From: Caenorhabditis elegans
Lineage: Eukaryota; Nematoda; Chromadorea; Rhabditida; Rhabditidae
Assembly (NCBI RefSeq): GCF_000002985.6
Contig: NC_003280.10
Span: forward strand, 15,062,501 to 15,126,500
Length of the DNA: 64,000 bases
Direction: 5' to 3'
Below the pieces are notes generated by a model. That model saw only the letters and a list, made by a program, of their open reading frames with translations, did no database searches and was not told the origin of the DNA. Position 1 is the first letter of the stretch, and the number at the start of each line of letters is the position of its first letter. Position numbers and translations under genes: made by a program. Of this stretch, positions 1 to 11,713 are shown piece after piece.

Positions 1-879
1 CCAACCCTAAGCCAAGATATAAATTTTTTTTGGTTTCCTTGGAATTTTATTTATTTTAATGGAAATTTTGGCATTTTAGAGGTTTTTTGGATTTTTGATT
101 CAATAGAATTTTGGAAATTCAGAAATTGAGGAAAATTATAATTTAATAATTTTTGGGATTTTTTGGAATTTTATTGATTATTACGGAAACATTAAATTTT
201 TTCAAATTTTAGGAATTTCTGGTTAGAAATTTTTGGGTTTTTTTGGAGATATTTAGAAATATTAAGAAATTCAGGATATGAGAAAATTATAATTTTATAT
301 TTTTTTGAAATTTTATTTATTTTTAAATTCTTTGCAATTTTTATTTGGAAATTTCAAAGTTTTCGAATTTTATGAATTCAGAAAGGTTTGGAATTGTCGG
401 AAATTTATAAAATAATTTTTGATATTTTTATGGAATTTTTTAATTTTTTGAAGGGAAACTTTGAATTTTTAGCTTTTTTCAATGGAATTTTAATCGTTTT
501 TACGGAAATCTTGAGATATTTGATTTTCCCATTAAATAAAAATTTCTGTGGAATTTCGGAAGTTTTTTTCAAAATTTTGGAATTTTATGAAAAAAATACA
601 ATTTTAGAATTTTTAAAATTGTCGGAAATTTTAGAAATGTAGAAATTTTTGAATTTGTCGGAATTGAAGAAATATTATAAATTTAGAAATTGTTCAGTGT
701 TTTCGGAAGTTTAGAAATTATTGGAGTTTTTTTTACTGAAATTTTCAAAAAAAAAATTTTGAACGTTTTTTTTTTTTGGATTTTTGCGATTATTTGGAAT
801 TTCGGAAATTTATAGAATATTAGAAAATTTTTTTGGGATTTTTATGGAGACTTTGAATATTTGGAAATTGTCGAAAAAT
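1..879. other. AT-rich non-coding sequence, no gene seen
   Basis: Repetitive AT-rich text built from variants of GGAATTTT and GAAATTTT, with no convincing exon on either strand. The 84-codon open frame at 388-642 is only Phe/Leu/Ile-rich low-complexity sequence. It could be intergenic, or an intron of the minus-strand model that begins to its right. Confidence 0.6.
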
Positions 880-1334
880 TTATAAATTTTTTGAATTTTT
901 TTTTTGATTTTTTCGGAAGACTGAGGGATACATCATCGCCGGAGCCCAGTCGCATTGTGCATGGTCGATTCTCATGATTTTCAACGATCCTCCTTCTCGG
1001 CAAGCTCGCTCCGAATCCTGCTCACACTGCTGAAATTTTTCAAAAATTTGGTTCGAAAATCTGTTCTAAAAAATAAATTTTCACTCACCTCTGGCTGCTG
1101 AAGTCTCTGGAGGTGCTGGACTAGATCTCTGGGAAAGTGATTTTTTTTTCAATCAACGACAAAAAAATCGCATTTATTTTGTTCTGTGAAATGCACATTA
1201 AAACAAAATTAAAATTTTTTGGATTTCGCATGAAAAATCGATATTTCTAAATTAAAACACATTTCACAGAGAGCAGATCTATAGAGAAGGAGAGAGATTT
1301 ACATGAAACTACTGGCTTGAAGGATTTTCCGCAT
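880..1334 (-). CDS. possible short gene, 3 exons, unknown product
   Basis: I do not recognise this protein. On the minus strand an ATG at 1334-1332 opens a 32-nt exon (1334-1303) with donor GTAAAT. A 40-nt exon (1128-1089) follows, with acceptor TTTCCCAG and donor GTGAGT. A third exon starts at 1029 after TTTTTGAAAAATTTCAG. The phases close (2+1, then 0) and give about 74 residues containing LQRLQQPEQCEQDSERAC and RIDHAQCDWAPAMMYP, clearly more complex than the surrounding sequence. The frame runs to TAA at 882-880, but the last dozen residues are Lys/Asn-rich and look intronic. The real gene may splice again further left, outside the window. It lies about 0.86 kb downstream of the amidase on the same strand, so an operon position is possible but unproven. 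Confidence 0.4.
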
Positions 1335-2190
1335 TTTAGGGGGGTTAGACAGGGGAAAGGGTAAAATAATTATTAATTTACAGACTGGAGGGGGGGGGGG
1401 GGGGGGCAATAATAATAATTAAAAAAAATTTCGGAATTATTTTTTTGGAAATTTAGAAATGTTTCAAAAAGTTAAGTCTCCGTAAAAATCAATAAAATTC
1501 CAAAAAATAAGAAAATCATATTTTTTCTCAATTTCTAAATTAAAAAAAGTTTAAATTTCAGAAATTCCAAAAATTGCAAAATTCAAGAAAAAAATTCGTA
1601 AAAAACAATAGAAATTTACACCTTTTTGAACGTTTTTTTGGATTTTTGCAATTTTTCATTTTTTGGACTTTGTTGATTTTTTCGGAAATTTTGTTTTGGA
1701 ATTATCTGGGGTTTTTTTTTGGAAATTTAGAAATGTTTCAAAGATTTTAAAGTTTTCTTAAAATTAATTAATTTAATTTAATCAATAAGATTCCAAAAAA
1801 AACAATCAAAAATCATATTTCTTCTCAATTTCTGAATTTTTAAAAATTTCTAAATTTCCGAAATTCCAAAGATTTGGAAAAATCAAAAAAACTTCCCAAA
1901 ATTTCTCACTTTCTGTTAAAATAAATAGAGACCTTTGGATATTTGTTGGATTTTATGCATTTTTTTCGGAAATTCAAAAAATTACCAAAATTTTGAAATT
2001 TTCCGAGAAAAAAACAAATGAAATTTCAAAAACAAGTTACCAAAAAAAGTCCTTAAGTTTCGTACTATTTTAGGCTTAAGCTAAAAAAAGTAATACTTTT
2101 GCTAGAAAAAAAAAGGATTTTCAGATTTTTTGGGGGTTTAATTTGGGGAGAAAGGTAAAAAAATTTTAAATTTACAGAAAAAAAAGGAAT
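1335..2190. other. intergenic AT-rich sequence with a G17 run
   Basis: Lies between the amidase stop and the short minus-strand gene. It holds an uninterrupted run of 17 G at 1390-1406 and otherwise AT-rich GGAAATTT-type text. No other gene or RNA was recognised. Confidence 0.6.
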
Positions 2191-5100
2191 TTAAAGTGGT
2201 CCAGCAGGAGTCCATCCATTGAATCCCTCCTCGAGCACTTGAGCAATCGCAATGAGATTACGGTCAGTGTATTGATTGCCGATGACCTGTACGCCGAGTG
2301 GAAGCCCACGGGAATCGAGTCCCAGCGGACATTGGACAACGGGGACGGAGAGCACATTCCAGAGAGCTGTGTAGCAGAAGTTGAACGGAGCAAGGATGGG
2401 CTCATTGTGATACATGGCTGTGCATGGCCAACTTGGGAAGAGCAGGATACCGTCGGTGCCGAGTAGTTCTGCAAAAATTTGGGGTTTTATGGATAAAAAC
2501 ATCTTTTTTTTTGAAAAAAAAAAAAGTGTTTTAGTATTTTTTTACAATTTTTTTTAACGAAATTTTTTTTTTAGACAAAAAATGAATTTTTTGGTTTTTT
2601 TTAATGATAACATTGATTTTTTCTGAGAAAAATAAGTTTTTGGAATTTTTTGGCAAACAAAAAAATATTTTTTCGCCAAAAATGGGATTTTGATTATTTT
2701 AATTTTTTCGGGCTACAATGGATTTTTACAAATATTTTTAAAAATATTGTTTTTTTTCAGTAAAAAAGTCAATTTTTAACACTTTTTCATCTGAAATACA
2801 TTAAAAAAAATTTGGATAATTTCAGTTTTCGAATTTAACAGAAAATAAACGATTTTTTCCAATTTCCCGCTCAAAAATCGTCTCTATTTTTTTTTGAGAA
2901 AAAAACATGAATTTTAAGTTTTAAAAACATGATTTTTTTGTGATTCAGGCAAAAATAGGTTTTTATGGAAAAAAAAAATTATTTTTTGTTTTTTTCAATG
3001 GTAAATCTATTTTTTGGCAAAACATTATTTTGAGCTATTTTAAATTTTTTTTGTTGAAAGAATTGGATTTTAATTTTTTTTTAATGGCTAAAATGGATTT
3101 TTTCAAATACAAAAAAATTATAAAATATTGCTTTTTTTTAGGAAAAAAGTGAATTTTTCGCATTTTTCATCAAAAATACAGGAAATTTTGGATAATTTCA
3201 GTATTTTTTGAATTTAACAAAACATTCTTTTTTTTGTAACAAAATGGATTTTTAGCGGGTTTTTTTGGCGAAAATGAATTTTTTCGACGGAAAAAGGGTT
3301 TTTTTCGGTTTTTTTTGGAAATGCTTTTTTTACAAAAAAGTGGTTTCGGATAAAAAAAATGTTTTTTTTTGTTTTTTTTGTCCGCAAATAAAATATTTGT
3401 TTCGGCAAAAAAATGAATTTTAAATGCATTTATATTGGGAAATTGATTTTTTTTTCAGTTTTTTTCGGCTAAAATTGGGCATTTTGGAAAAAATGTTTTT
3501 TACAAAAATTGATTTTTTTGGATTCTTGTAAAATTTTCATTGAAAATTCAAGTTTTTGTGGAAAATTCGGAAGAATTCAATTATCCTCGAAACAAATTTC
3601 GAAAAAAATATATTTTCATATTTTTTCAAATTTCTAACATAATTTTTTTTTCAAATTTTTCACTCCAAAAATCCGGCTACCTTTAACCTGTCGCTTCAGC
3701 CGATCTCTCTTATAAAGCAGGTTCTTCGTGTGAGCTTCAGAGAACGGCGGATCCCGTGAATCAATAATTCCAGCCACAATACCCGACAGTGTATGATTCG
3801 AATTTCCAGCCATATATTTAAAGATTTCAGTGAAACAATTCACTTCTCCTTTGGTTCCTTTTGTACAGAGCATTAGTTTATTAAATGCGGGGTCTGTAGT
3901 GTCTTCGTGCATTGAAAGTGTAAAGAATTCCATTGCGTGCTTGGCGGAGGGAAGTTCGATTCCTTGGGCGACTATGTCGTATTTTCGCTCCAAAAACCGG
4001 ACTGCCTGAAAGAAAATTGATTTTGAAGATTTTTATAAATGAAAAAAAAAACATCATTTCACAAATTTTTGGAAGGTTTTTTTGTTTTTCGAAAGATTAC
4101 AATTATATATTTTGAATTTTTAAATTACAGTTTTAAATATTTAAAAATTATATAAAAATTACCGTTTTAAATATTTTGAATTTTGATTAAAATTGGTCTA
4201 AATTTGAAAAAAAAATTAAATTAATCAATTCCACTCCACAAACCCGACTTTGAAAAATAAAAAAAATCATTTCACTAATTTTTTAGTAGAAAATTCTCAA
4301 AGTTTGCAAAAACTAGGCTCAAATTGTGATTTTTAGAAAATTAAAAATGATTTTGGGGCAGCTAGAGGTGAAAAATCTCAAAAATCTCTTGATAATTAAT
4401 ATAAATTGGACTTTTAAATGAAAAATATCAGAAAATTCACCAATTTTTCTTGTTAAATTTGAAAAAACGAAATTATCCAAATTTTTCCTTTTTTTTGGTA
4501 AAAAATGTTAAAAATTGTCTTTTCTACTAAAAAACCAGGTACTAGTCCTAAATCACCCCGCCACTTTTTCTTTATTTTTTTTGGTTTTTTTTTCCTTTTT
4601 TTCGAAAAAGTGGAAGAATTTTCATTTTTAACTTTATTAAAAGTTTACTTTATTTTAATCTGAACGAGTTATTATTCCACGTGTTCAAACAAAAAAAAAC
4701 GAACAAAAAAAAGAAAAAAGTGGCGGGGTGATTTAGAACTACACGTACCAAAAACCATATTATAGAACTTTAAAAAAATTTTCCTTATTATTTTGTTGTG
4801 TTGTTAGAAAGAATTTTCCACAAAAACTTGAATTTTCAATGAAAAATCAATTTTTGTAAAAAAACATTTTTTCCAAAATGCCCAATTTTAGCCGAAAAAA
4901 ACTGAAAAAAAAATCAATTTCCCAATATAAATGCATTTAAAATTCATTTTTTTGCCGAAACAAATATTTTATTTGCGGACAAAAAAAAACAAAAAAAAAC
5001 ATTTTTTTTATCCGAAACCACTTTTTTGTAAAAAAAAACATTTCCAAAAAAAACCGAAAAAAACCCTTTTTCCGTCGAAAAAATTCATTTTCGCCAAAAA

Positions 5101-8100
5101 AACCCGCTAAAAATCCATTTTGTTACAAAAAAATAATGTTTTGTTAAATTCAAAAAATACTGAAATTATCCAAAATTTCCTGTATTTTTGATGAAAAATG
5201 CGAAAAATTCACTTTTTTCCTAAAAAAAGCAATATTTTATAATTTTTTTGTATTTGAAATAATCCATTTTAGCCATTAAAAAACATTAAAATACAATTCT
5301 TTCAAAAAAAAATTAAAAATAATCCAAACTCATTTTTTTGCCAAAAAATAGATTTTATCACTAAAAAGATTTTATCATTTGAAAAAAACTCATTTATACC
5401 AAAAATTTTTGGAAACCCATTTTTGTTTGAAAAAACCCAAAAAAAACGTTAACAAATTTTTTTTGAAAGTTGTCTATGAAATTACATTTTCCTCAGTAAA
5501 ATTTTTTGTAAAAATACAGATTTTCTTGTTGATAAAAAAGGATTTTTCGGTTAAAATATTTTTTTGAAAAAAATGAATTTTTAATGATCTTTTGGGCTGA
5601 AATGGATTTTTTCGATACAAACTTTTTGAAAAAAATACTGTTTTTAGTCGATTTTTTACATTTTTTCACCAATATCTGTTGCAAATCTTGCTAAAATTGG
5701 TATAATCTGAAATTGTAAAGTTTTTGGGATTTTTTGGATGAAAAACATTGACATTACAGAATGAAAACTTTTCAAATTTTCGAGAAAAAAAACGCAAAAA
5801 AAATAAATTCCAGAATTTCAGAATTTAATTTTTTTTTGCAGAATTTTCCAGTAACCTTTTTGAGAGCATATCTCATTTCATCCTCCAATGGTTGAATAAT
5901 TGGTGATCCAGTGATTCCTTCCATATAGAATACACGGAGCTTCTTCCCGGACACTGGCTCATGGAGGTTCAGGCTTTGAGCGTTTTCTCCGGCCATTATC
6001 TGGAAAACTTAAGTGGTTTTTTTTTGTTGTTTTGCTTGAAAATCATCGATTTGAGATTTTTTAATGTTTATATTTTTAAAAATTCAGAATTTTTAAAATT
6101 AATTTTCCCCGTATTCCAAATTTAAAAATTTTTTTCGGAATTTTTTTTTCTGAATTCTTTAACATCTCGTGTACTCCCCGAGGAAAAGTGTGCTTTTTGG
6201 TTGGAAAATTCTTGTTTTTGAACCATTTTTGCGAATTATTTTTGTGATTTTTGCTTTTAATATTGAAATCACCTATTAAATTTATATTTCTAGTTAAAAA
6301 ATATTTATTTTCAATGTTTTTATCTATTTTCACTTAAAAAAAATATATCTAAATTAGCCTAATCACACGGATGGTGGTGCAATTGGAAAAAAAATCTGTA
6401 AAAAATTTTTCTTCTCCTCGGGGAGTACACGAGCTGCGTAAATCTACAGATGGCCGTTGTCGAGGTATTATACAGTCATTCTTCTAACTTCAAATTAAAA
6501 AACGAAATTTCCAAAAATTCTAGCTTGTTTTTGGGGGAAAAATCGATTTTTTCGGGTGTTCGGACACCAAAAAAAGAATTTTAAAGGTTTTTTATCTGAC
6601 AAAAAATTAGTTTTTTTTTTTTGAAAAAAGGTATTTTTCTTGAAAGAAAGGTTCTTTTTTCTATTTTTTTTTTGCGAATAAATTCTCGCGATTAAAGATT
6701 CAAGAAAAATTGTTTTTTTTTTCAGAAAAACCCTTTTTTTCAAGAAAAAAAGTTTTTTTTTTCAGAAAAAGCCCTTTTTTTCAAGAAAAATTGTTTTTTT
6801 TTTCAGAAAAAAACCCTTTTTTTCAAGAAAAATTGTTTTTTTTTTCAGAAAAAGCCCTTTTTTTCAAGAAAAATTGTTTTTTTTTTCAGAAAAAAACCCT
6901 TTTTTTCAAGAAAAATTGTTTTTTTTTTCAGAAAAAGCCCTTTTTTTCAAGAAAAATTGTTTTTTTTTTCAGAAAATGCCCTTTTTTTCAAGAAAAATTG
7001 TTTTTTTTTTCAGAAAAAGCCCTTTTTTTCAAGAAAAATTGTTTTTTTTTCAAAAAAAACCCTTTTTTCAAGAAAAATTGTTTTTTTTCAGAAAAAGCCC
7101 TTTTTTTCAAGAAAAATTGTTTTTTTTTTTCAGAAAAACCCTTTTTTTTCAAGAAAAAAAAATGTTTTTTACTGAAAACCCCCTTTATTTCATGAAAAAA
7201 AAAGTTTTTCTGAAAAAAGGATTTTCCCCGCTTTCTATGGGCCCCAAATCTTCTGTGCCGGCTTCCAGACAATTCCTTTAAAAAAACTGCTGCTTACTCT
7301 CAGCATAAGCGGCAAATCCTCGGCAAACCGGCACATTGGTCCAATTCTAAGCATATGAGTCTTATAGCCAGTTGGCTCAGGAACATGTCCAATCAACGGG
7401 ATAACTCCCGGCGTCGGCTTCAACCCAAAGACACCATTGAAAAACGCCGGCATCCGAATACTTCCACCAATATCACTTCCAACTCCAATTACAGATCCTC
7501 CCGAGCCAAGCAGTGCTCCTTCACCACCACTGGATCCTCCAGTCATTCGTCGGGCGTCATAAGGATTCTTGGATCTTCCGTAGATCGTGTTCACCGATTC
7601 TACCCACATACATACTTCTGGAACATTTGTGATAGCTAGAAGGATGCCTCCGGCCGCCTGCAGGCGCTTGATCGCCTCGGCGGTACGGTCGCATTTTGTG
7701 GATTTACGGTTGAAAACTCCGCAAGTGATGATCTCATTTTCAACCTCCAGAGCATCTTTCATTGTAAATGGGACTCCGTAGAGCGGCTTTTCCTCCAGCT
7801 TCTTCTTAATATCGTCCTCGTCGGCCAATGCGATGAAGCTGTCCACCTCATTTGCCTGTTCGCGGGCACTTTCAAAAAGTTTCACAACGACTGCGTTGAT
7901 TGTGTTGTTTACCTGGAAAAATGGGGTTTTTTGGGGAAAATTTGGATTTTTTAACGTTTTTTTATCGGTAAATTGGTTTTTTTTAAATATAATATTCCTG
8001 ATAAATTTGAATTTTTCACGGTTTTTTTGTGGAAAATTTGGATTTTAAGAAGGTTTTCTTGAAAATTTATGATAAATTTAGAAATTTTTCACGTTTTTTT

Positions 8101-9166
8101 AATTTTTTTTCAACGGGTTTTTAGAATATTTCTCGTATTTCCAACGAAAATTCAAATAAAGTTTAAAAACTTTTTTTTTTATTTGAAAATCTCTTTTTTT
8201 TTAAGGTGGAGTAGAGTCAAAAAAAAAATTTTTCTCCAAATGACAGAAAATATAACCCAAATAACCGAATATAACTGTTGAAAAATTTAAAAAAAATTTT
8301 CTAAATTTTTTGTGATTGAAAAAATTGAAATTGAAAAATTGAAAAAATTTGTGAAAATCCGAATTTGAAAAATCAAAAAAAAAGATCAAAATCTTTGAAA
8401 AAACGCCCAAAATAAATAAAACAAAATAAAAAAATCTTGAAAAATTTAATTTTTATTCGAATTTTCTGAAAACAAAATTTTTTAAATAAAAATGCAGAAT
8501 ATTTTCTTCAAATGTTGAATTTTCAAGATATTTGGACAAAAAAAAACTCGCAAAAAACCTTTTCTTGCCGGAAATTTTCAACTACGGCAAATTGCCGGAT
8601 TGCTGATTTGCCGGAATTAAAATTTCTGGCAAATCGGCAAACAGGCAAATTGCGGATTTGCCGGAATTGAAAATTTCCGGCAAATCGGCAAATCAGTAAT
8701 TTGGTGAGAATGAAAGTTTCCGGCAAACCGGCACCTTGCCGGAGTTGAAAATTTCCGGCAAATCGTAAAATTGCTGGAATTGAAATTTCCGGCAAACCGG
8801 CACAATTCCAAAAAAAAAACGTGAAAAATTTCCAAATTTATCATAAATTTTCAAGAAAACCTTCTTAAAAATCCAAATTTTCCACAAAAAACCGTGAAAA
8901 ATATGTTTTCTTCTATGCACCTGTTCAATGCGATGAATATAGCTCTCAACAAGTGCTGTACTCGAGATTTCCTTCTGTGAGATCATTTGAACCGCCTGTG
9001 TGGCCGAGATCAGTAGGAGACGATCCGTGGGCGGTGTGACGTAGACACGTTCACGGAAGAACGTGTTAACCAGCCAAAAAACGAAACGAATCGTGTAGAA
9101 ATAGGCGGCCGAGATGGTGAGCAACAAGTTGAGAAACGCCTTTTTAAGGCGATACGGCACCGCCAT
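2191..9166 (-). CDS. fatty acid amide hydrolase family serine amidase, 535 aa
   Basis: Five exons: 9166-8921, 7912-7298, 5999-5856, 4005-3681 and 2468-2191 (1608 nt, phases 0,0,0,1). The product is an amidase-signature enzyme that hydrolyses fatty acid amides and esters at membranes. The Lys-Ser-Ser triad is intact: Lys134 in PFTMKD, Ser209 in GGSSGGEG and Ser233 in DIGGSIR, with the 24-residue Ser-Ser spacing of mammalian FAAH. Residues about 9-37 are hydrophobic and fit an N-terminal membrane anchor as in FAAH/FAAH2. The C-terminal LGLDSRGLPLGVQVIG block is typical of the family, and the length is normal. The exon 4 donor was set at AAAG|GTAGCC (3681/3680), because only that choice joins in frame to AACTACTC. 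C. elegans has several faah paralogues and I cannot say which number this is. Its introns are filled with repeats, described separately. Confidence 0.93.
3000..5360. repeat. inverted repeat, about 570-bp arms flanking amidase exon 4
   Basis: The sequence at about 3000-3570 (amidase intron 4) is repeated in reverse complement at about 4810-5360 (intron 3), with small indels. Landmarks are CAAGTTTTTGTGG near 3549 against CCACAAAAACTTG near 4819, and TTTAGCGGG near 3251 against CCCGCTAAA near 5103. Exon 4 (3681-4005) lies in the loop between the arms. Confidence 0.9.
4538..4749. repeat. short palindromic element
   Basis: Arms at about 4538-4570 and 4717-4749 are reverse complements, centred on CTAAATCACCCCGCCAC and GTGGCGGGGTGATTTAG. 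It lies inside amidase intron 3, within the loop of the larger inverted repeat. It looks like a short non-autonomous fold-back element. Confidence 0.8.
6162..6437. repeat. inverted repeat with GC-rich tips, amidase intron 2
   Basis: CTCGTGTACTCCCCGAGG at about 6166 and CCTCGGGGAGTACACGAG at about 6417 are exact reverse complements, with AT-rich sequence between them. Probably a short fold-back element. Confidence 0.75.
6715..7180. repeat. tandem repeat, about 42-bp unit, about 11 copies
   Basis: Eleven or so units of T-run, CAGAAAAAGCCC, T-run, CAAGAAAAATTG sit in amidase intron 2. The long Phe/Lys open frames here (up to 161 codons in several frames) arise from the repeat and are not genes. 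On the plus strand every unit contains a T-run followed by CAG. Confidence 0.9.
8565..8815. repeat. TTGCCGG-type minisatellite, amidase intron 1
   Basis: Several imperfect copies of the module TTTGCCGG / AATTCCGGCAAAT in both orientations. The same module forms many arrays in this window and is not coding. Confidence 0.85.
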
Positions 9167-9231
9167 TTTGTCTGCAAAAAATGGAGGGAAATTTAAAATT
9201 TTGCGGAAAAGTATAGGAGGTATTTATTACA

Positions 9232-10037
9232 CAAACGCGAAATTTTGCATTTTTTGCGACAAAACTACTGTAACCGGTCTCGACACGACAATTTAATGTT
9301 AAATGCGAAAAGGCTTGCACCTTTAAAGATTACTGTATTTCAGGGGTAAGCGGCAATTGCCGTGCGGCAAATTGGAAAGTTTTGCCGGGCATTTTGATTT
9401 CCGGCAAATTGTCGGTTCGCCGAGTTGCCGGAAATTTTGATTTCCTACAAATTGCCGATTTGCCGGAATTTTTCATTACCGGGAAATTGCCGATTTGCCG
9501 GAAATTTTCCTTACAGGAAAATTACCGATTTGCCGGAAATTTTGATTTCCGACAAATTGCTGATTTGCCGATTTGCCGGAATTTTTCATTACCGGGAAAT
9601 TGCCGATTTGCCGGAAATTTTGATTTCCGACAAATTGCTGATTTGCTGATTTGCCGGAAATTTTGATATTCGCCAAATTGCCGGTTTGCCGATTTGCCGG
9701 AAATTTCGACTTCCGGCAAGTTGCCGGTTTGTCGATTTGTCGGAAATTTTCTGAAATTTCCTGAAAAAAAATTTGCAAAACCACAATTTCACGAGAATTT
9801 TCAGCAATTGCTGTTTTTCCGGCAAATTCGGCAAAATGGCAATTTACCGGATTTTTTCAATCTCGGCAATTTTCCGGCAATTTACCGATTTGGTGGACAA
9901 AAGCGTCTTTCGATATTTAGTTCTACGATGATTATACCTAGATTTGAAATTACTGTAGTCTTCAAAGGCGCACACCTTTTCGCAGCTCGCCAAAAATTTG
10001 TCGTGGTGAGACCGGTTACAGTAGCGCAAAATTAGCA
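9232..10037. repeat. composite fold-back: TTGCCGG array between inverted end modules
   Basis: The left end (about 9235-9345) carries AACTACTGTAACCGGTCTCG, then TTGCACCTTTAAAG. The right end (about 9945-10037) carries the same modules inverted: CTTCAAAGGCGCACACCTTT, then GAGACCGGTTACAGTAG. Between them lies a TTGCCGG minisatellite (about 9355-9870). The same architecture recurs at 29195-29640. Confidence 0.8.
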
Positions 10038-10256
10038 ACATTTAACGTCTGGGTAATAATGAAAATATAGAGAGCAAGGCAACGGTTAAATAATCGATAT
10101 TGATAAAACAGTGGTTGAATTCTTAAAAGTTTGCCTAGAAAATTAAAGAAAGGAAAATGCAAAAAATGCAGTTTTTTCTAATTTTTCTGCCAAATTCGTC
10201 CTAGTAACAGTTTATAATTTGAATTTCGGTTTTTCGAAAAAGCAATAAAAATTCTT

Positions 10257-11062
10257 ATACACGGCCTCCTCCTGGAGTGTTCATAATTATTAGAGCGCGC
10301 TCGCGCGGCACCTCACGAACTCCAGAGTTCGCGGGAATTCGTTCAGCGGGGACAACAGTTTTTTGCTAGTTTTGGCTTCTATAGGAAATATTTGTGATCT
10401 TTTGTTCTATAATATTGTTGAGAAGCATCATCCGAATTGAAAATGTGTAAAATTATGAAATTTGGCCGAAAACTGAAAGTTTTACAGAAGGAAGCCACTG
10501 CAGTTTTTAAAAAAATGTATCAGGATCGCCAGTTTTGCGATTTATGCGTCGTAAAATATGTCATTTTGTAGAGAATTAAAAGTTTCATACAAATTTTCGT
10601 TTGAAATTTTAATTATTTAATTTCTAATAAAAAAATATTCAAAAAATCAACAATTTTACGTTAAAATCTTGTTTCTTCAATTTTTAAGTTTTTAATAAAA
10701 ACAATTTTAAAATTTCGAACGAAAATTCTTATGAAACTTTTAATTCTCTACAAAATGACATATTTTACGACGCATAAGTCGCAAAACTGGCGATCTTGAT
10801 ACCTTTTTTTTTAAACTGCAGTGGCTTCCTTCTGTAAAACTTTGAGTTTTCGGCCTAATTTCATAATTTTACACATTTTCAATTCGGATGATGCTTCTCA
10901 AGAATATTAAAAATCAAAAAATCAAAAATATTTCCTATAGAAGCCAAAAATAGCAAAAAACTGATGTCACCGCAAAACGAATTCCCGCAAATTCTCGAGT
11001 TCGTGAGGTGCCGCGCGAGCGCGCTCTAATAATTATGAACACTCCAGGAGGCCGTGTTATAG
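10257..11062. repeat. 800-bp palindrome with GC-rich ends
   Basis: The two halves are near-perfect reverse complements around a short centre near 10650. Landmarks: TCATAATTATTAGAGCGCGC at about 10281 with its complement near 11035, and CGCCAGTTTTGCGATTTATG near 10527 with its complement near 10785. No open frame; it looks like a non-autonomous fold-back element. Confidence 0.88.
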
Positions 11063-11137
11063 CCGATTTTGTCGAGTTATAGAGCAGAACTGATGTATTC
11101 TGATAAACTGTAAAATATATACGAATGTACTATGAAT

Positions 11138-11713
11138 TAAAGGTGGTGTAGTCGAAATTGTTTAATTGCTTTATTAGACTCAAAATTGTCTGAAAACACC
11201 AAATTTCATAATAAAACTTCTGGAAAACTTGTCAAAAAAATTATGACGGCTCAATAATGACCTGAAATTAATTAAAATTTGAAATTTGACTTGTCAGCGG
11301 CTGGAAACGAATTTTTTTTGAAATCACCGTCTAATTCTGGATATACAAGTTAATTATTTCGCGTTTTCAACTTGATTTATGTACATTTAAGGTCGATGGT
11401 TCACCAGATTTCCAGATTTGGCAAAATTTGGTAACTTCTGGTGGTCCATAAACCTTAAATATACCTAAATCGAATTTAAAACGCAAGAAAGTTAACTGGT
11501 ATACCCAAAATTAGACGGTGATTTCAAAAAAGTTAGTTTCCAGCTGACAGCGCTGACAAGTTAAATTTCAAATTTCAACTAATTTTACGTCACTTTTTGA
11601 ACTGCCATTACTTTTTTGAGAAGTTTTTAAGAAGTTTCATTATGAAATTCGATGCTTTCAGACAATTTCGAGTCTAATGAAGTAATAGAAAATTACGACT
11701 ACGCCACCTTTAA
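11138..11713. repeat. palindrome with TTAAAGGTGGTGTAGTCG end
   Basis: Starts TTAAAGGTGGTGTAGTCG and ends in the imperfect complement CGACTACGCCACCTTTAA. The inner arms match around TTAGACGGTGATTTCAAAAA near 11515 and its complement near 11310. Resembles the C. elegans palindromic repeats catalogued with TTAA or TTTAAA targets; the family name needs checking. Confidence 0.88.

Noticed and set aside
6710..7281. Phe/Lys-rich frames of 135-161 codons
   Set aside because: Artefact of the 42-bp T-run repeat inside an amidase intron.
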